Of a DNA stretch of 64,000 nt, positions 26,272 through 35,531 are shown piece by piece. The notes beneath the pieces were generated by a model. It made no database searches and was not told where the DNA came from. It worked only from the letters and a program-made list of their open reading frames with translations. The DNA lies in NCBI GenBank assembly GCA_023411215.1, contig JAEYOY010000070.1:186001-250000 (forward strand). Reading direction: 5' to 3'. The first letter of the stretch is position 1, and every line of letters starts with the position of its first letter. Position numbers and translations under genes: made by a program. The DNA is from Bacillota bacterium (GTDB taxonomy: Bacteria > Bacillota > Clostridia > Lachnospirales > Lachnospiraceae).

Positions 26272-27151
26272 AGACATAATAATTCAACCAGTTTGTATAC
26301 ATTGCATTTGCATGGGCTCTCCAGACAAGGTTGGGCCTGGACTCTGGCTGGTCAGCCGGATAGTAGTTTTTAGGCAATGCAATATCTAAGCCCTTTGCAA
26401 TATCTCTTTTATATTCCTTATCTAAGGATACTCTGTCATACTCGGGATGTCCCATAACAAATATTTGTTTTCCATCCTCTGCAATAGCAATAAAGACACC
26501 AGCTTCCTCTGATTCAGCAAGAATCGTAAGATCCTTGCAGTTCTCAATATTCTCTCTGGTTACTGTAGTATATCTGGAATGAGGTGCATAAAAGACATCG
26601 TCAAACCCCCTGACGAAAGGTACTTTTCTCTCCAGCACCTTATGTTCAAATATGCCAAACATCTTACTATCCAGAGATGTTTTCTTAACTCCATAATGGT
26701 AATATAAGCCAGCCTGAGCTCCCCAGCAAATATGGAGTGTCGAAGTCACATTCGTAGATGACCATTTCATTATTTTAACCAGTTCATCCCAATAAGTAAC
26801 CTCTTCGAAATCCATCTGTTCAACCGGAGCACCTGTAATAATTAAACCGTCAAATTTTCGTTTTCTTACATCCTCAAATGTGAGATAAAACTGGTCCAAA
26901 TGACTAGTTGGAGTATGCGATCCCACATAGGTTCCTGTCGTTAAGAAGGTAATATCTACCTGCAACGGTGTATTGGAAAGACTTCGAAGAAGCTGCACCT
27001 CCGTATCCTCTTTGACCGGCATCAGATTGAGAATTGCAATCTGCAGAGGTCGGATATCCTGATGCATTGCACGGGTTTCATCCATAACGAATATGTTCTC
27101 ATCCTCGAGAACTCTTTTTGCCGGTAAATCACTTTGAATTCTAATAGGCAT
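26246..27151 (-). CDS. metA: Homoserine O-acyltransferase (predicted acetyl type)
   Basis: This 301-residue enzyme makes O-acylhomoserine for methionine synthesis. The acyl-accepting C142 (LHICWGAQAG), H235 and E237 (MGHPEYD) are present. Residue 111 is glutamate (GAPVEQMDF). In characterised MetA enzymes Glu at 111 goes with acetyl-CoA and Gly with succinyl-CoA, so the acetyl form is predicted. The C-terminal codons lie inside a tandem hairpin array. The ribosome binding site is weak. No other methionine gene is adjacent. Confidence 0.94.
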   Translation of the reverse strand: MPIRIQSDLPAKRVLEDENIFVMDETRAMHQDIRPLQIAILNLMPVKEDTEVQLLRSLSNTPLQVDITFLTTGTYVGSHTPTSHLDQFYLTFEDVRKRKFDGLIITGAPVEQMDFEEVTYWDELVKIMKWSSTNVTSTLHICWGAQAGLYYHYGVKKTSLDSKMFGIFEHKVLERKVPFVRGFDDVFYAPHSRYTTVTRENIENCKDLTILAESEEAGVFIAIAEDGKQIFVMGHPEYDRVSLDKEYKRDIAKGLDIALPKNYYPADQPESRPNLVWRAHANAMYTNWLNYYVYQVTPYDL

Positions 27152-27273
27152 ATTTCATCACCATTTCCATAATTTTGTCATAGTAAAAAATATCATATCA
27201 TGATTTTTAGAATAAATCAACAAACAAACCTCAGAATCCCCAAAAAATTCCTATAAGATACATAAGTCTGATT

Positions 27274-29271
27274 CTATCCCAACAATTTAAGAACATCCTC
27301 TTCTGATAATATATCAACCCCAAGCTCCTGCGCCTTCGTTAATTTACTTCCTGCATTCTCACCTGCAATCAGATATCTTGTATTCTTCGATACGCTGCCG
27401 GATACCTTTCCACCGTATCGCTTCACCAGTTCCTCCATCTCAGAACGTCCCATAGAAGGAAGAGTTCCGGTGATGACAAAGGTCATCCCTGCAAATCGCT
27501 GGTCCTCATTCATCTCTTCTCTAAGTGATGTAAAATTCATTCCCGCCTTCTCAAGACGGTCTAGGATATTACGGTTCTCTTCCTGAGAGAAAAATTCAAC
27601 AATTGATCTGGCAGTAATATCACCGACATCATTGATCGCAACAAGCTCTTCATAGGTAGCCTCAACAAGTTCATGAAGAGATTTAAAGTGCTTCTTCAGC
27701 TCAGAACCTGCCTGTCTTCCGATGTTCTTAATGCCAAGACCGGTAATCAGACGATCGATGTCATTTTCTTTGCTATCCTCGATTGCTTTCAAGAGCTTAT
27801 CCGTATTCTTCTCTTTACCGATCAAACCTTTTTCAATCAGTTCATTCCTATAATTTTTAAGATAGTAAATATCAGCGATATCCTTAAGATATCCTTCCTT
27901 TATCAGCACCTCTATATAAGCTTCACCAAAGCCCTTAATATCCATGGCATTACGGCCTACAAAGTTGATGATATGCTGGCTAAGCTGCGCCGGACAATTT
28001 ATGTTAGTACACTTAGTATCCGCCGTATTGGCATCCCGAATTGTTGGCGCACCACAGCTGGGGCAGGTTTCAGAGATCCGAAAAGGAACGGTTCCCTCCG
28101 GACGTTTTGTCTTATTCACATAAAGAACCTCAGGTATTATCTCCCCAGCCTTACGAACTGCAATCGTGTCACCGATCCGGACATCCAATTCATCAATGCG
28201 ATCCTGATTATGAAGGGTCGCCCTCTCCACACTGGTTCCACAGAGTCTTATCGGCTCAAAGATTGCAGTGGGGGTAATACGTCCGGTTCTCCCTACCGTG
28301 AGTCGAATTTCCTTAACCACAGTCTCCTTCTCCTCCGGTGGATACTTATAGGCAATAGCCCAACGGGGTACCTTCGAAGTCGCTCCGAAATACAATCTAT
28401 CCTCAAGACTATCCACCTTTACTACAGCTCCATCGATATCATAAGCAAGATTTCCGCGCGCTTCACCAATTGCCTGAATCGCTTCCCACACTTCATCTGC
28501 TGTCCTGCATAGCTTACTGCCCTCTACTACCTTGATCCCTTGTCTCTTAAGCCATTCCATACTCTCCGAATGACTATGGAAGGTGATTCCTCTTGTCTCC
28601 TGAACATTAAAGACAAAGAGTGAGAGCTTTCTTTCCTTTACAACCTCCGGATCAAGTTGGCGAAGCGTTCCGGCAGAGCAGTTACGGGGATTGGCAAAAA
28701 GCTTCTTACCTGAAGCTTCTAGACGTTCATTTACCGCCTCGAAATCCTCATTCTTCATATGAACCTCTCCGCGAATCTCTATATAGGGAACGGTTTCCTT
28801 CAGCTTTGTTTTCACATCCTGAATCATCTTGACATTCTCAGTTACATCCTCACCCTGATTAATTCCGTCCCCTCTGGTTACACCCATGGTGAGAACTCCG
28901 TCGGTATAGCGAAGAGCTACTGATAAGCCGTCAATCTTCTTCTCTACGACTAATACTGTGCCGGGACGTTCCCTCTGTACCTTTTCCACAAAGCTGTACA
29001 CTTCACCCTTATCAAATACATCCTGCAGGCTAAGCATCGGTACATTGTGCTTCACCAAAACGCCCGCTTCTCTCTTGGCACTACCTCCAATCTTCTGGGT
29101 TGGGGATGTCGTATCCATAAATTCAGGATGCTCCTGTTCTAATTTACGAAGTCTCAAGGATAGCTGGTCATATTCATAATCCGAGATTTCTGGGTCATCC
29201 TGATTATAATATCGGTCATTATGATACTGTACCTGCTTTCTTAATTCCTCTAACTCATTCTTAATATCCAT
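27274..29271 (-). CDS. ligA: NAD-dependent DNA ligase
   Basis: LigA seals nicks during replication and repair. The 665-residue length is standard. K112 in KKIDGLSVAL takes the AMP; the OB fold follows, then a four-cysteine zinc finger (CPSCGAP and CTNINCPAQL), helix-hairpin-helix repeats (GLGIKNIGRQAGSELKKHF, INDVGDITARSIVEFF) and a C-terminal BRCT domain. All parts are in order with no gaps. It is followed by the pseudouridine synthase gene upstream on the same strand. Confidence 0.97.
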   Translation of the reverse strand: MDIKNELEELRKQVQYHNDRYYNQDDPEISDYEYDQLSLRLRKLEQEHPEFMDTTSPTQKIGGSAKREAGVLVKHNVPMLSLQDVFDKGEVYSFVEKVQRERPGTVLVVEKKIDGLSVALRYTDGVLTMGVTRGDGINQGEDVTENVKMIQDVKTKLKETVPYIEIRGEVHMKNEDFEAVNERLEASGKKLFANPRNCSAGTLRQLDPEVVKERKLSLFVFNVQETRGITFHSHSESMEWLKRQGIKVVEGSKLCRTADEVWEAIQAIGEARGNLAYDIDGAVVKVDSLEDRLYFGATSKVPRWAIAYKYPPEEKETVVKEIRLTVGRTGRITPTAIFEPIRLCGTSVERATLHNQDRIDELDVRIGDTIAVRKAGEIIPEVLYVNKTKRPEGTVPFRISETCPSCGAPTIRDANTADTKCTNINCPAQLSQHIINFVGRNAMDIKGFGEAYIEVLIKEGYLKDIADIYYLKNYRNELIEKGLIGKEKNTDKLLKAIEDSKENDIDRLITGLGIKNIGRQAGSELKKHFKSLHELVEATYEELVAINDVGDITARSIVEFFSQEENRNILDRLEKAGMNFTSLREEMNEDQRFAGMTFVITGTLPSMGRSEMEELVKRYGGKVSGSVSKNTRYLIAGENAGSKLTKAQELGVDILSEEDVLKLLG

Positions 29272-29371
29272 AACAAGTTCATACCTTCCTTATAATAATT
29301 TCATGATTTATTTTAATAAGTTTATCATCCTTCAGGGACATCGAACGTCTCCTTTGGGGATATATTTCCGT

Positions 29372-30130
29372 TTATCGTGTTCCTTTATCCTTATGCAGCA
29401 ATTGGTTCATATCCTCAATCTCTCGTTCTGTGACATTTCTGTAATCTCCAGTCTTCAGTCTTCCAAGCAGGATATTCATAATTCGAACGCGCTTCAGATT
29501 CACGACGCGATAGCCAAGTGTTTCACACATACGGCGTATCTGACGATTGAGTCCCTGGGTTAAAATAATGCTGAAGGTATAACGATCAATCTGATTCACC
29601 TTACATGGCTTCGTCACCGTATCCAGAATTGCCACTCCTGATGACATCTGTTTAATGAATTCTATGGTTATTTCCTTATTTACTGAAACAATATACTCCT
29701 TCTCATGATTATTCTCAGCACGTAAGATCTTATTAACGATATTACCATCATTGGTTAACAAAATCAGGCCTTCCGAATCCTTATCCAGACGACCAATGGG
29801 ATAAATCCTCATGTTATAACCGATATAATCAATGATATTATCCGGTTCGCTATGATCCGTCGTGCATACAATTCCCTCTGGCTTATTGAAAGCAATAAGA
29901 ACCAATTTTTGTTCCTGCTTGACTGGTTTATCGCAGAAAGTAACCACATTTTCCTTTGTAACCTTGGAACCCATCTGTGCTGCGACACCATCAATTTTAA
30001 CCTTGCCCGCCTCAATATACCGGTCGGCCTCTCTTCTGGAGCATACGCCTGCCTCACTCAGAAATTTATTAATTCTTACAGCTTGTGTATCATCAACCTG
30101 AGAGGTTAGTCTTTTTGTTCTTTTTGCCAT
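29372..30130 (-). CDS. RsuA/RluF-family rRNA pseudouridine synthase
   Basis: The 252-residue enzyme has an N-terminal S4 RNA-binding domain (INKFLSEAGVCSRREADRYI) and a catalytic domain with D116 in GRLDKDSEGLILLTND, the motif of the RsuA group. It turns uridine to pseudouridine in rRNA; overall length and the short C-terminal tail resemble RluF more than RluB, but the target cannot be fixed from sequence alone. AAAGGG precedes the ATG. Confidence 0.88.
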   Translation of the reverse strand: MAKRTKRLTSQVDDTQAVRINKFLSEAGVCSRREADRYIEAGKVKIDGVAAQMGSKVTKENVVTFCDKPVKQEQKLVLIAFNKPEGIVCTTDHSEPDNIIDYIGYNMRIYPIGRLDKDSEGLILLTNDGNIVNKILRAENNHEKEYIVSVNKEITIEFIKQMSSGVAILDTVTKPCKVNQIDRYTFSIILTQGLNRQIRRMCETLGYRVVNLKRVRIMNILLGRLKTGDYRNVTEREIEDMNQLLHKDKGTR

Positions 30131-30523
30131 ATTCTACCATACCCTTTCTATATAACGATGCTCACTGCTGACAAGAATGCAGTGATACTCATCGATACCA
30201 ATCAACTTTGTTTACTATTAATTATACTTTATTTAATACGGTTCGTCCATTACCAATAATATAGACCCGGTATCGTAGGGCTACTGTTCAGCCCCCATCT
30301 AGTCGCAGCAAGATGAGTTTGATAAATAACATAATAGCCATTCATTAATCACGAATCAAAGAGGGCTATGCTTTCTCCACTGATACATGATTGTAATCTG
30401 TGTCCACGGAAAATACATAGTCCTGTTTAAACTGCGATATGAAATAAATATAGCATCCTAATCTTGTTCAGAAGAACAGGCGCAAACTCTTAATACAAAT
30501 ATACTTATCAATAATTGGCGTCC
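30131..30523. other. Gene-free stretch with weak hairpins
   Basis: A 7-bp inverted repeat TCACTGC/GCAGTGA lies at 30162-30185 and a second, ATAGCC/GGCTAT, at about 30330-30370. Neither has a T run. AACAGGCGCAAACTCTTAAT near 30475 faintly resembles repeat family B. No promoter or reading frame stands out. Confidence 0.4.
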
Positions 30524-30958
30524 TTATAGATAGTTCTTCATTACCTCAATATTTTTCTCTTCCTTTTTCACAAACTCCTCAGCTATCTGCGTGCTCACAC
30601 CATCCGCATCCTTTTTCGCATGAAGAAGCTTAGTCATTTGTGTTACTCCCATTGTGCTTCCCCTTATCACCATCTGCGCAATGTGACTATCCGATGAATT
30701 CATCATTACATTCATTTTCACATTCCCCTTCATCATTGCTTTATTATAAAGTGATACATCCTTTACCTTAGCACCACTCATGCGTAATTGCCTTTTTGAT
30801 TTATCCGCAATCTCTTGATAATCTCTCAATTGCTTATGCAGGTCGTTGCTGAACTGCTGGTCCTTTACTTTATCAAGAACAGCTTCAATGGCGGTAATCC
30901 CTACAGACGCATTCTGATAGGTCTTCTCCAGTAAATCCAAATCAACATTACCAATCAT
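30524..30958 (-). CDS. Helical hypothetical protein, ferritin-like shape
   Basis: AAGGAG stands 8 bases before the ATG at 30958 (144 residues). The sequence is almost all helix with a Met-rich centre (AMMKGNVKMNVMMN) and ends KKEEKNIEVMKNYL. It resembles four-helix-bundle proteins such as DUF2383-type families, but I cannot name the family. No signal peptide or membrane segment is seen. Its neighbours give no clue. Confidence 0.75.
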   Translation of the reverse strand: MIGNVDLDLLEKTYQNASVGITAIEAVLDKVKDQQFSNDLHKQLRDYQEIADKSKRQLRMSGAKVKDVSLYNKAMMKGNVKMNVMMNSSDSHIAQMVIRGSTMGVTQMTKLLHAKKDADGVSTQIAEEFVKKEEKNIEVMKNYL

Positions 30959-31012
30959 AAAAAACACTCCTTATCCTATAATCTAGTCATAGTATAAGGA
31001 GTAATACACGAA

Positions 31013-31798
31013 TTATTCAGCTGAATCGCCTTCTGCTTTCTCTGTCTCACTGCTGTTTGCCATCGCATCGATACTCTCCCAAAAGTTCTTCAAATCCTGA
31101 TCCTTCTCAATGGCATTTTTACTCTTTTCATCCGTCATCTCGATCAAAGCAATAACGTCTTCATCGTTGTTTCTTTCATCATAATAAGCTTTTGTCTCCG
31201 CATTCATATCGCCGGAAAAAATCTTCAGCTTATTGTCCGCACCAGTAATTACATAGAATTTGGCAAGTCCCGGAGCCGGAGTATTAATACTTGTAAATTT
31301 AATCTCGTGATAAACATATACGATATACTCGCCTTCCTTGATTGACTTTTTCGTATATGCCTGAATTTTACGATAGTCCTCTATATACTCCGTTTTAGTT
31401 TGGAGCTGCTCCTCCGATTCTACCTTTCCAGGATCACTTAAGATGCTTTTTAAGGTATCAATATCGCGATTATTTTTTGCAGTGTAATAGGAGTCGAATA
31501 AAGCATCAATATCGGGGTAAGTTCCCTTCTCTTCGATGGGAAAGATCGGTATGGGAGTGGGTGTCGGTACTGCAGTCGGAGACGCAGTAACATCGAATAC
31601 CGTAATTGCATCTTCTGCCATCCTTAACGCTTCATTATCAGGAGTATTCTCTTCCGGCAGCATCTCTGCGCTTAACATTGTCTCAGCTGTCTTCTCCTCT
31701 GCTTTCGGTCTGTCCTGACTCACTGAAAGAGTCAATATTCCAATTCCCATTGTGCTCATTGTAGTTAGTAATATAATTTTTTTATATTTAAGTTTCAT
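31013..31798 (-). CDS. Exported or membrane-anchored hypothetical protein with NTF2-like domain
   Basis: AAGGAG before the ATG at 31798 sets the start (261 residues). A hydrophobic N-terminal segment (residues 7-27) is followed by a Pro/Thr linker (TAVPTPTPIPIFP) and a domain beginning DIDALFDSYYTAKNNRDID that resembles NTF2/SnoaL-like folds, then an acidic helical tail. Anchoring with the domain outside the cell is most likely. Function is not known. Confidence 0.75.
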   Translation of the reverse strand: MKLKYKKIILLTTMSTMGIGILTLSVSQDRPKAEEKTAETMLSAEMLPEENTPDNEALRMAEDAITVFDVTASPTAVPTPTPIPIFPIEEKGTYPDIDALFDSYYTAKNNRDIDTLKSILSDPGKVESEEQLQTKTEYIEDYRKIQAYTKKSIKEGEYIVYVYHEIKFTSINTPAPGLAKFYVITGADNKLKIFSGDMNAETKAYYDERNNDEDVIALIEMTDEKSKNAIEKDQDLKNFWESIDAMANSSETEKAEGDSAE

Positions 31799-32119
31799 TG
31801 TATTCTCCTTAAAACCCTGTAACAACATTTCCAAATTTATTAATTTACTTTACCATTGTATCAGATACCAGATAAAAAATCAACATTTTTATTTCATTAA
31901 TTTGTAATATTATTTAATATTTATGTAATATTTACGTCATAATTCTCTCCTTTTTTAATCATAAAATAATTTTACAAAGAATTGGCAAGAATATATAATT
32001 AATACATATGTAAGAAAAATTGTCAAAGTGATGTATCTTACATTCATGGTCAAAAACAAGAGAATGCCGATAAATCAAGGCTTTTCTTAGCGATACAGCA
32101 AGAAAGAAGGGTGAAAAAC
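31799..32119. other. AT-rich divergent promoter region
   Basis: The 320 bases separate two divergent genes and are very AT-rich. An 8-bp inverted repeat ATGTAAGA (32008-32015) and TCTTACAT (32036-32043) with a 20-base gap is the only clear structure and may be a regulator site or an RNA stem ahead of the EcsC gene. No convincing -35/-10 pair was found. Confidence 0.4.
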
Positions 32120-32914
32120 ATGAATCCTATACTAACACAGCAGTTAAAACAAATCGAACTACAGGAGCAGAAGATTTTAAACCAATCCAATCATACCATT
32201 CTGGACTCTACACTCACGCCGGTATTTGACAAAATACAGGATAAAATTCCTGCTAAACTTGTTGAAACATTGAACACTGCTTTTTATAAAAGCTTTCAGA
32301 TCGTGTTCAATAAAGGAAGCATTTATATTGAGAAGACTTATAATAAGGACAGAATCGAGTTAGAACATGACATAAATAATTATGCCCTGGATAAACGAAT
32401 GAATAAAAGGCATATCAATCGTATGGATCGATATTCCAAACAATCACAACTAATCAATTCCTCCTTCTCTGTTGTGGAAGGCAGTGTGCTCGGTATTCTT
32501 GGTATCGGCTTGCCTGATACTCTTCTACTTCTTTCCGTAATGGTAAAGACAATCTATGAAATCGCTCTAAGTTATGGATATTCCTATGATAAAGAGGAGG
32601 AAAAAGCCTATCTGTTGCTTCTGATTAATACAGCCGTATTAAAAGGGGAGCAACAAATGGATCGGAATACAAAGCTTAATCTGCTTAGCGACAGGCTTGA
32701 CCAAAATATCGAAGCGCAGGTTGATGTAGATACGCAGATGAAGGAAACCTCAAAAGCATTATCCGAAGCTCTGCTGACTGCTAAATTTATTCAAGGCATT
32801 CCAATCGTAGGAGTTGTTGGCGGAGCTGTGAATTACAGTATCGTGAATCGGGTGGCAAAGTTTGCGCGTATTAAATACAAGAAACGTTACCTATTAAAAA
32901 AGCTCACAAATTAA
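32120..32914 (+). CDS. EcsC-family protein
   Basis: The product (264 residues from the ATG at 32120) has the EcsC pattern: a long polar N-terminal helix part, then the apolar stretch SVLGILGIGLPDTLLLLSVMVKT-type segment (about 117-140) and the late glycine-rich IPIVGVVGGAVNY. EcsC-like proteins are membrane-associated and their biochemical role is unclear. GAAGGG lies 8 bases before the ATG; a GTG nine bases upstream is possible but poorer. Confidence 0.8.
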   Translation: MNPILTQQLKQIELQEQKILNQSNHTILDSTLTPVFDKIQDKIPAKLVETLNTAFYKSFQIVFNKGSIYIEKTYNKDRIELEHDINNYALDKRMNKRHINRMDRYSKQSQLINSSFSVVEGSVLGILGIGLPDTLLLLSVMVKTIYEIALSYGYSYDKEEEKAYLLLLINTAVLKGEQQMDRNTKLNLLSDRLDQNIEAQVDVDTQMKETSKALSEALLTAKFIQGIPIVGVVGGAVNYSIVNRVAKFARIKYKKRYLLKKLTN

Positions 32915-33063
32915 GCTTGTATCTTTATATTTTATTATAATGAGTGCGATAATATGTATTTATTGAAACAAGATTTTGATGAAAACTTACTTTACTTTGT
33001 ATTTTAGATAGTATATAATAACATAGTCCGAGAGAGCCAAATTGGGCATTATCGGCTATGTAA

Positions 33064-33136
33064 GCATCTGTAGCTCAGTGGATGGAGCGTTCGCCTCCGA
33101 AGTGAAAGGCCGCTGGTTCGAATCCAGTCAGGTGCA
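33064..33136 (+). tRNA. tRNA-Arg (anticodon CCG)
   Basis: The 73 bases fold into a full cloverleaf: acceptor GCATCTG/CAGGTGC, D stem GCTC/GAGC, anticodon stem TTCGC/GTGAA with loop CTCCGAA, T stem GCTGG/CCAGT with loop TTCGAAT, discriminator A. The anticodon CCG reads CGG (arginine). CCA is not encoded. The start matches the 5' end GCATCTG at 33064. Confidence 0.97.
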
Positions 33137-33167
33137 TAGAAGATTTTTTCATAAAATCATAACCGGA

Positions 33168-33307
33168 AGAAACACGCTTCACGAGTTTCTCCGATGCCTG
33201 CTCCCAGGCATTATTCGCAGGCTTGCTGGTATCCCCTCAAGTAAACTTGAAAGATACTACGCTCCGCCCTCGCGTAAATTAAAAATGCCTGCTTAGCAGG
33301 CATTTTT
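33168..33307 (+). terminator. tRNA trailer with several hairpins and a final terminator
   Basis: After the tRNA come short stems GAAAC/GTTTC, GCCTG/CAGGC and TCAAG/CTTGA, then the terminator AAAAATGCCTGC/GCAGGCATTTTT (33281-33307; 12 bp, 3-base loop, T run). The upstream stems are weaker and may only be incidental. Confidence 0.8.
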
Positions 33308-33365
33308 GAATCTTATACTCATAAAAGTTAGCTTCTTAAACTTTTTTGAATCATGTATTAACAAC

Positions 33366-33430
33366 AGGGACGAAATGCTCCAAAGGAGCTTCCTTTGGTA
33401 ACGGATCCAATTACTAGTATCACCGTCCCT
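33366..33430. other. Two-stem RNA-like element after the chemoreceptor gene
   Basis: Outer arms AGGGACG (33366-33372) and CGTCCCT (33424-33430) enclose an inner hairpin CCAAAGG/CCTTTGG (33380-33398). On the minus strand it starts 30 bases after the chemoreceptor stop and may act as its transcript end. It lacks a clear T run. Confidence 0.5.
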
Positions 33431-33459
33431 TTCGAAGATTAATATTGATTATGCCATAC

Positions 33460-35253
33460 TTAAATTTTATAATGGCTTAAATCATCTTGGAAATTGTTAA
33501 TCATCTTATCGAAAACAGCAATCTGGCTAGTCAGTTCGTTAATTTGGTCGACATACACTGCCACATTGGAGCTTGCCTCCTGAGTAGCTGCAGAATTTTC
33601 CTCAGCAATCGCTGCCAGACTATGCATATTATCAAATAAAGCTGCGATACTATCCGCTTCCACTTTCAATTCCTGGGAAGTCTCTATCATCAAATCCGAT
33701 ACCGCCTTGAGATTATTATTAGCTGTACTTGAATTCTTCACCGCATCATTTAGCTTACCGCTCTCCGATTCCAGTATCTGATACTGTACATCGATATCTC
33801 CAACCACACCATCAATACTCTCGACAAATTCGGTAAGACTCTGATTAATCTGGGCAACAGCCTTATTGGTCTGTCCGGAGAGATTTCTAACCTCATCCGC
33901 AACTACTGCAAAGCCTCTACCGGCTTCACCCGCTCTTGCCGCTTCGATAGAAGCATTCAAGGCCAAAAGGTTTGTCTGCTGAGCGATTGAAGAAACAATC
34001 GATACAATTTGCATCATACCCTCCGCATTCTTACGAAGCTCATCGCTATTCGTGCGAATTGTACGGAATTGCTCGAGTACTGCTTGAATCTCCAGCGTAG
34101 TATGATCCACATTCTGAAAACTGCTCTCAAGCTTCTCCATCGCATCCTCTATCTTCACCTCATTCGTCTGACTCTCCGCTGAGATTCGGGTAACATTACG
34201 AATACTATCACTGAGGATACTTACAGAACGCTCCGTATCTTCTGCCTGTGTAATAGCAGCTACCGCTACCTCATCTAATACCGCAGTGATATCATTGGAG
34301 GTGGATTGCATGGTCTGCGCGATCTCTGTAACAGATTGATTAAAGGTATACATTTCATCCACGATTGCGTTAAATCCAATAAAATCCTTCTGTACTCTTT
34401 GCTTAATCTCATTCAATTGACTCATAATAGCTTCATATTCATCTTTTGTTTTAATCGATCTATATTCCACAAAATCACAATTGCTTAATTTAGTCAACTC
34501 TTGTCTCAATAGCTTCTGGGGCCGATGAAACATGTATGCCGATATTCCGGATATCAGGAAAGCGGATACCCCGACCGGTAAAGCATACAATCGTTCAGGC
34601 AATAGTATGAATGAAGCGAGCGTAATTATCAAAGTATTCCATATGGCTGTTTTCCAGGTTGTACTCTTAATAAATCTAAATGAGAATACCTGATTAAACC
34701 AAAAGCGCTTCGTGGATTGTATCTCCTTTTCAAATGTAAGCTTAAGTTGAACCTCACCTTCCTTCTGCCCTAAAACATCAACACTAATCTGCTCCTTAAA
34801 AAATTCAGCTACACCATTAATCAGTCCAAACAGATAATGATGCATTCCACGTTTCGAACGGTATGTAAATAGTATGTCATGGGATGACAACGGCTCCACA
34901 TCAAGAATTGGCGGTACCGCGCCTTTGAAGCGCTTCATTACTATGATATGAACATCATTCATCGACTTCAAGAATTGATATGCCGATTCATGACGGAAAA
35001 ATCCCGGATAATTCTTACTAAAAGTTTTTATATTCTGTTCCCCCATCAGTCTCCATATCTCCTGATGATTCTTCCCAACTAATTCGCCTATCTGGTCGAC
35101 AATTCCTGTTGCAATTCTGTCCTCTACATCTTGCAGTGGAGAAAAAACAACATCCGGTTGAAGCTGAAATTTCGCCAGAGCTTTCGTAACAACTTCTTTA
35201 CCGAATAATATCTTGCTTGACTCAACCCACGATGAAACAACGGTGCCTTTCAT
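33460..35253 (-). CDS. H-NOX gas-sensing methyl-accepting chemotaxis protein
   Basis: The 597-residue protein joins a heme-based H-NOX domain (1-180) to two membrane segments (about 203-219, 224-242), a short linker and an MCP signalling domain with the hairpin tip GRGFAVVADEVRNLSGQTNK. The heme ligand H102, the YxSxR heme-propionate motif (Y131, S133, R135) and distal Y140 all match the numbering of the Thermoanaerobacter tengcongensis H-NOX. Tyr140 is linked to O2 binding there. It should steer movement in response to O2 or NO. Start: AAGGAGG 6 bases before the ATG. Confidence 0.93.
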   Translation of the reverse strand: MKGTVVSSWVESSKILFGKEVVTKALAKFQLQPDVVFSPLQDVEDRIATGIVDQIGELVGKNHQEIWRLMGEQNIKTFSKNYPGFFRHESAYQFLKSMNDVHIIVMKRFKGAVPPILDVEPLSSHDILFTYRSKRGMHHYLFGLINGVAEFFKEQISVDVLGQKEGEVQLKLTFEKEIQSTKRFWFNQVFSFRFIKSTTWKTAIWNTLIITLASFILLPERLYALPVGVSAFLISGISAYMFHRPQKLLRQELTKLSNCDFVEYRSIKTKDEYEAIMSQLNEIKQRVQKDFIGFNAIVDEMYTFNQSVTEIAQTMQSTSNDITAVLDEVAVAAITQAEDTERSVSILSDSIRNVTRISAESQTNEVKIEDAMEKLESSFQNVDHTTLEIQAVLEQFRTIRTNSDELRKNAEGMMQIVSIVSSIAQQTNLLALNASIEAARAGEAGRGFAVVADEVRNLSGQTNKAVAQINQSLTEFVESIDGVVGDIDVQYQILESESGKLNDAVKNSSTANNNLKAVSDLMIETSQELKVEADSIAALFDNMHSLAAIAEENSAATQEASSNVAVYVDQINELTSQIAVFDKMINNFQDDLSHYKI

Positions 35254-35266
35254 AAAGTACCTCCTT

Positions 35267-35314
35267 ATAAAATGTTCTTTTTTACATTTTATCTCTTGTA
35301 ATACTAAAAATCAA
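35267..35314 (-). promoter_or_regulatory. Chemoreceptor promoter with palindrome over the -10 box
   Basis: On the minus strand TTGATT (35309-35314) and TAAAAT (35286-35291) have a 17-base spacer. A 9-bp inverted repeat, ATAAAATGT (35267-35275) and ACATTTTAT (35284-35292), covers the -10 box and reaches the ribosome binding site. Confidence 0.5.
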
Positions 35315-35438
35315 CATATATTAATAATAATTATTATTATTAATATAAATATACAATTAGCTCACCTTAGCAAATTCCGCACATTGGGATAATCCGATGA
35401 TTTTACAGTGAAAGGATCGGTTTTTTATGATGGACATA

Positions 35439-35484
35439 AAACAGGCTTGTAGCATGTTAAATCATCATACTTACAAGCCCGTTT
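35439..35484 (-). terminator. PFOR terminator
   Basis: AAACAGGCTTGTA and TACAAGCCCGTTT form a 13-bp stem with one mismatch; on the minus strand TTTTA follows. It lies about 105 bases beyond the PFOR stop, after repeat copies at 35490-35514 and 35532-35568. Confidence 0.7.
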
Positions 35485-35489
35485 CTTAT

Positions 35490-35514
35490 TCATGATAAGT
35501 GAGTTAATTTATCA
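35490..35514. repeat. Short dispersed repeat after PFOR
   Basis: Second copy of the element found at 15271-15296 in the gdhA leader, differing at few positions. Here the ATGATAA/TTATCAT arms pair perfectly. Confidence 0.5.
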
Positions 35515-35531
35515 TTCAACTATGTTCACAA

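Noticed and set aside
27673..28512. A 279-codon plus-strand frame
   Set aside because: It is the antisense of ligA, whose domains are complete on the other strand; no family features or ribosome binding site.
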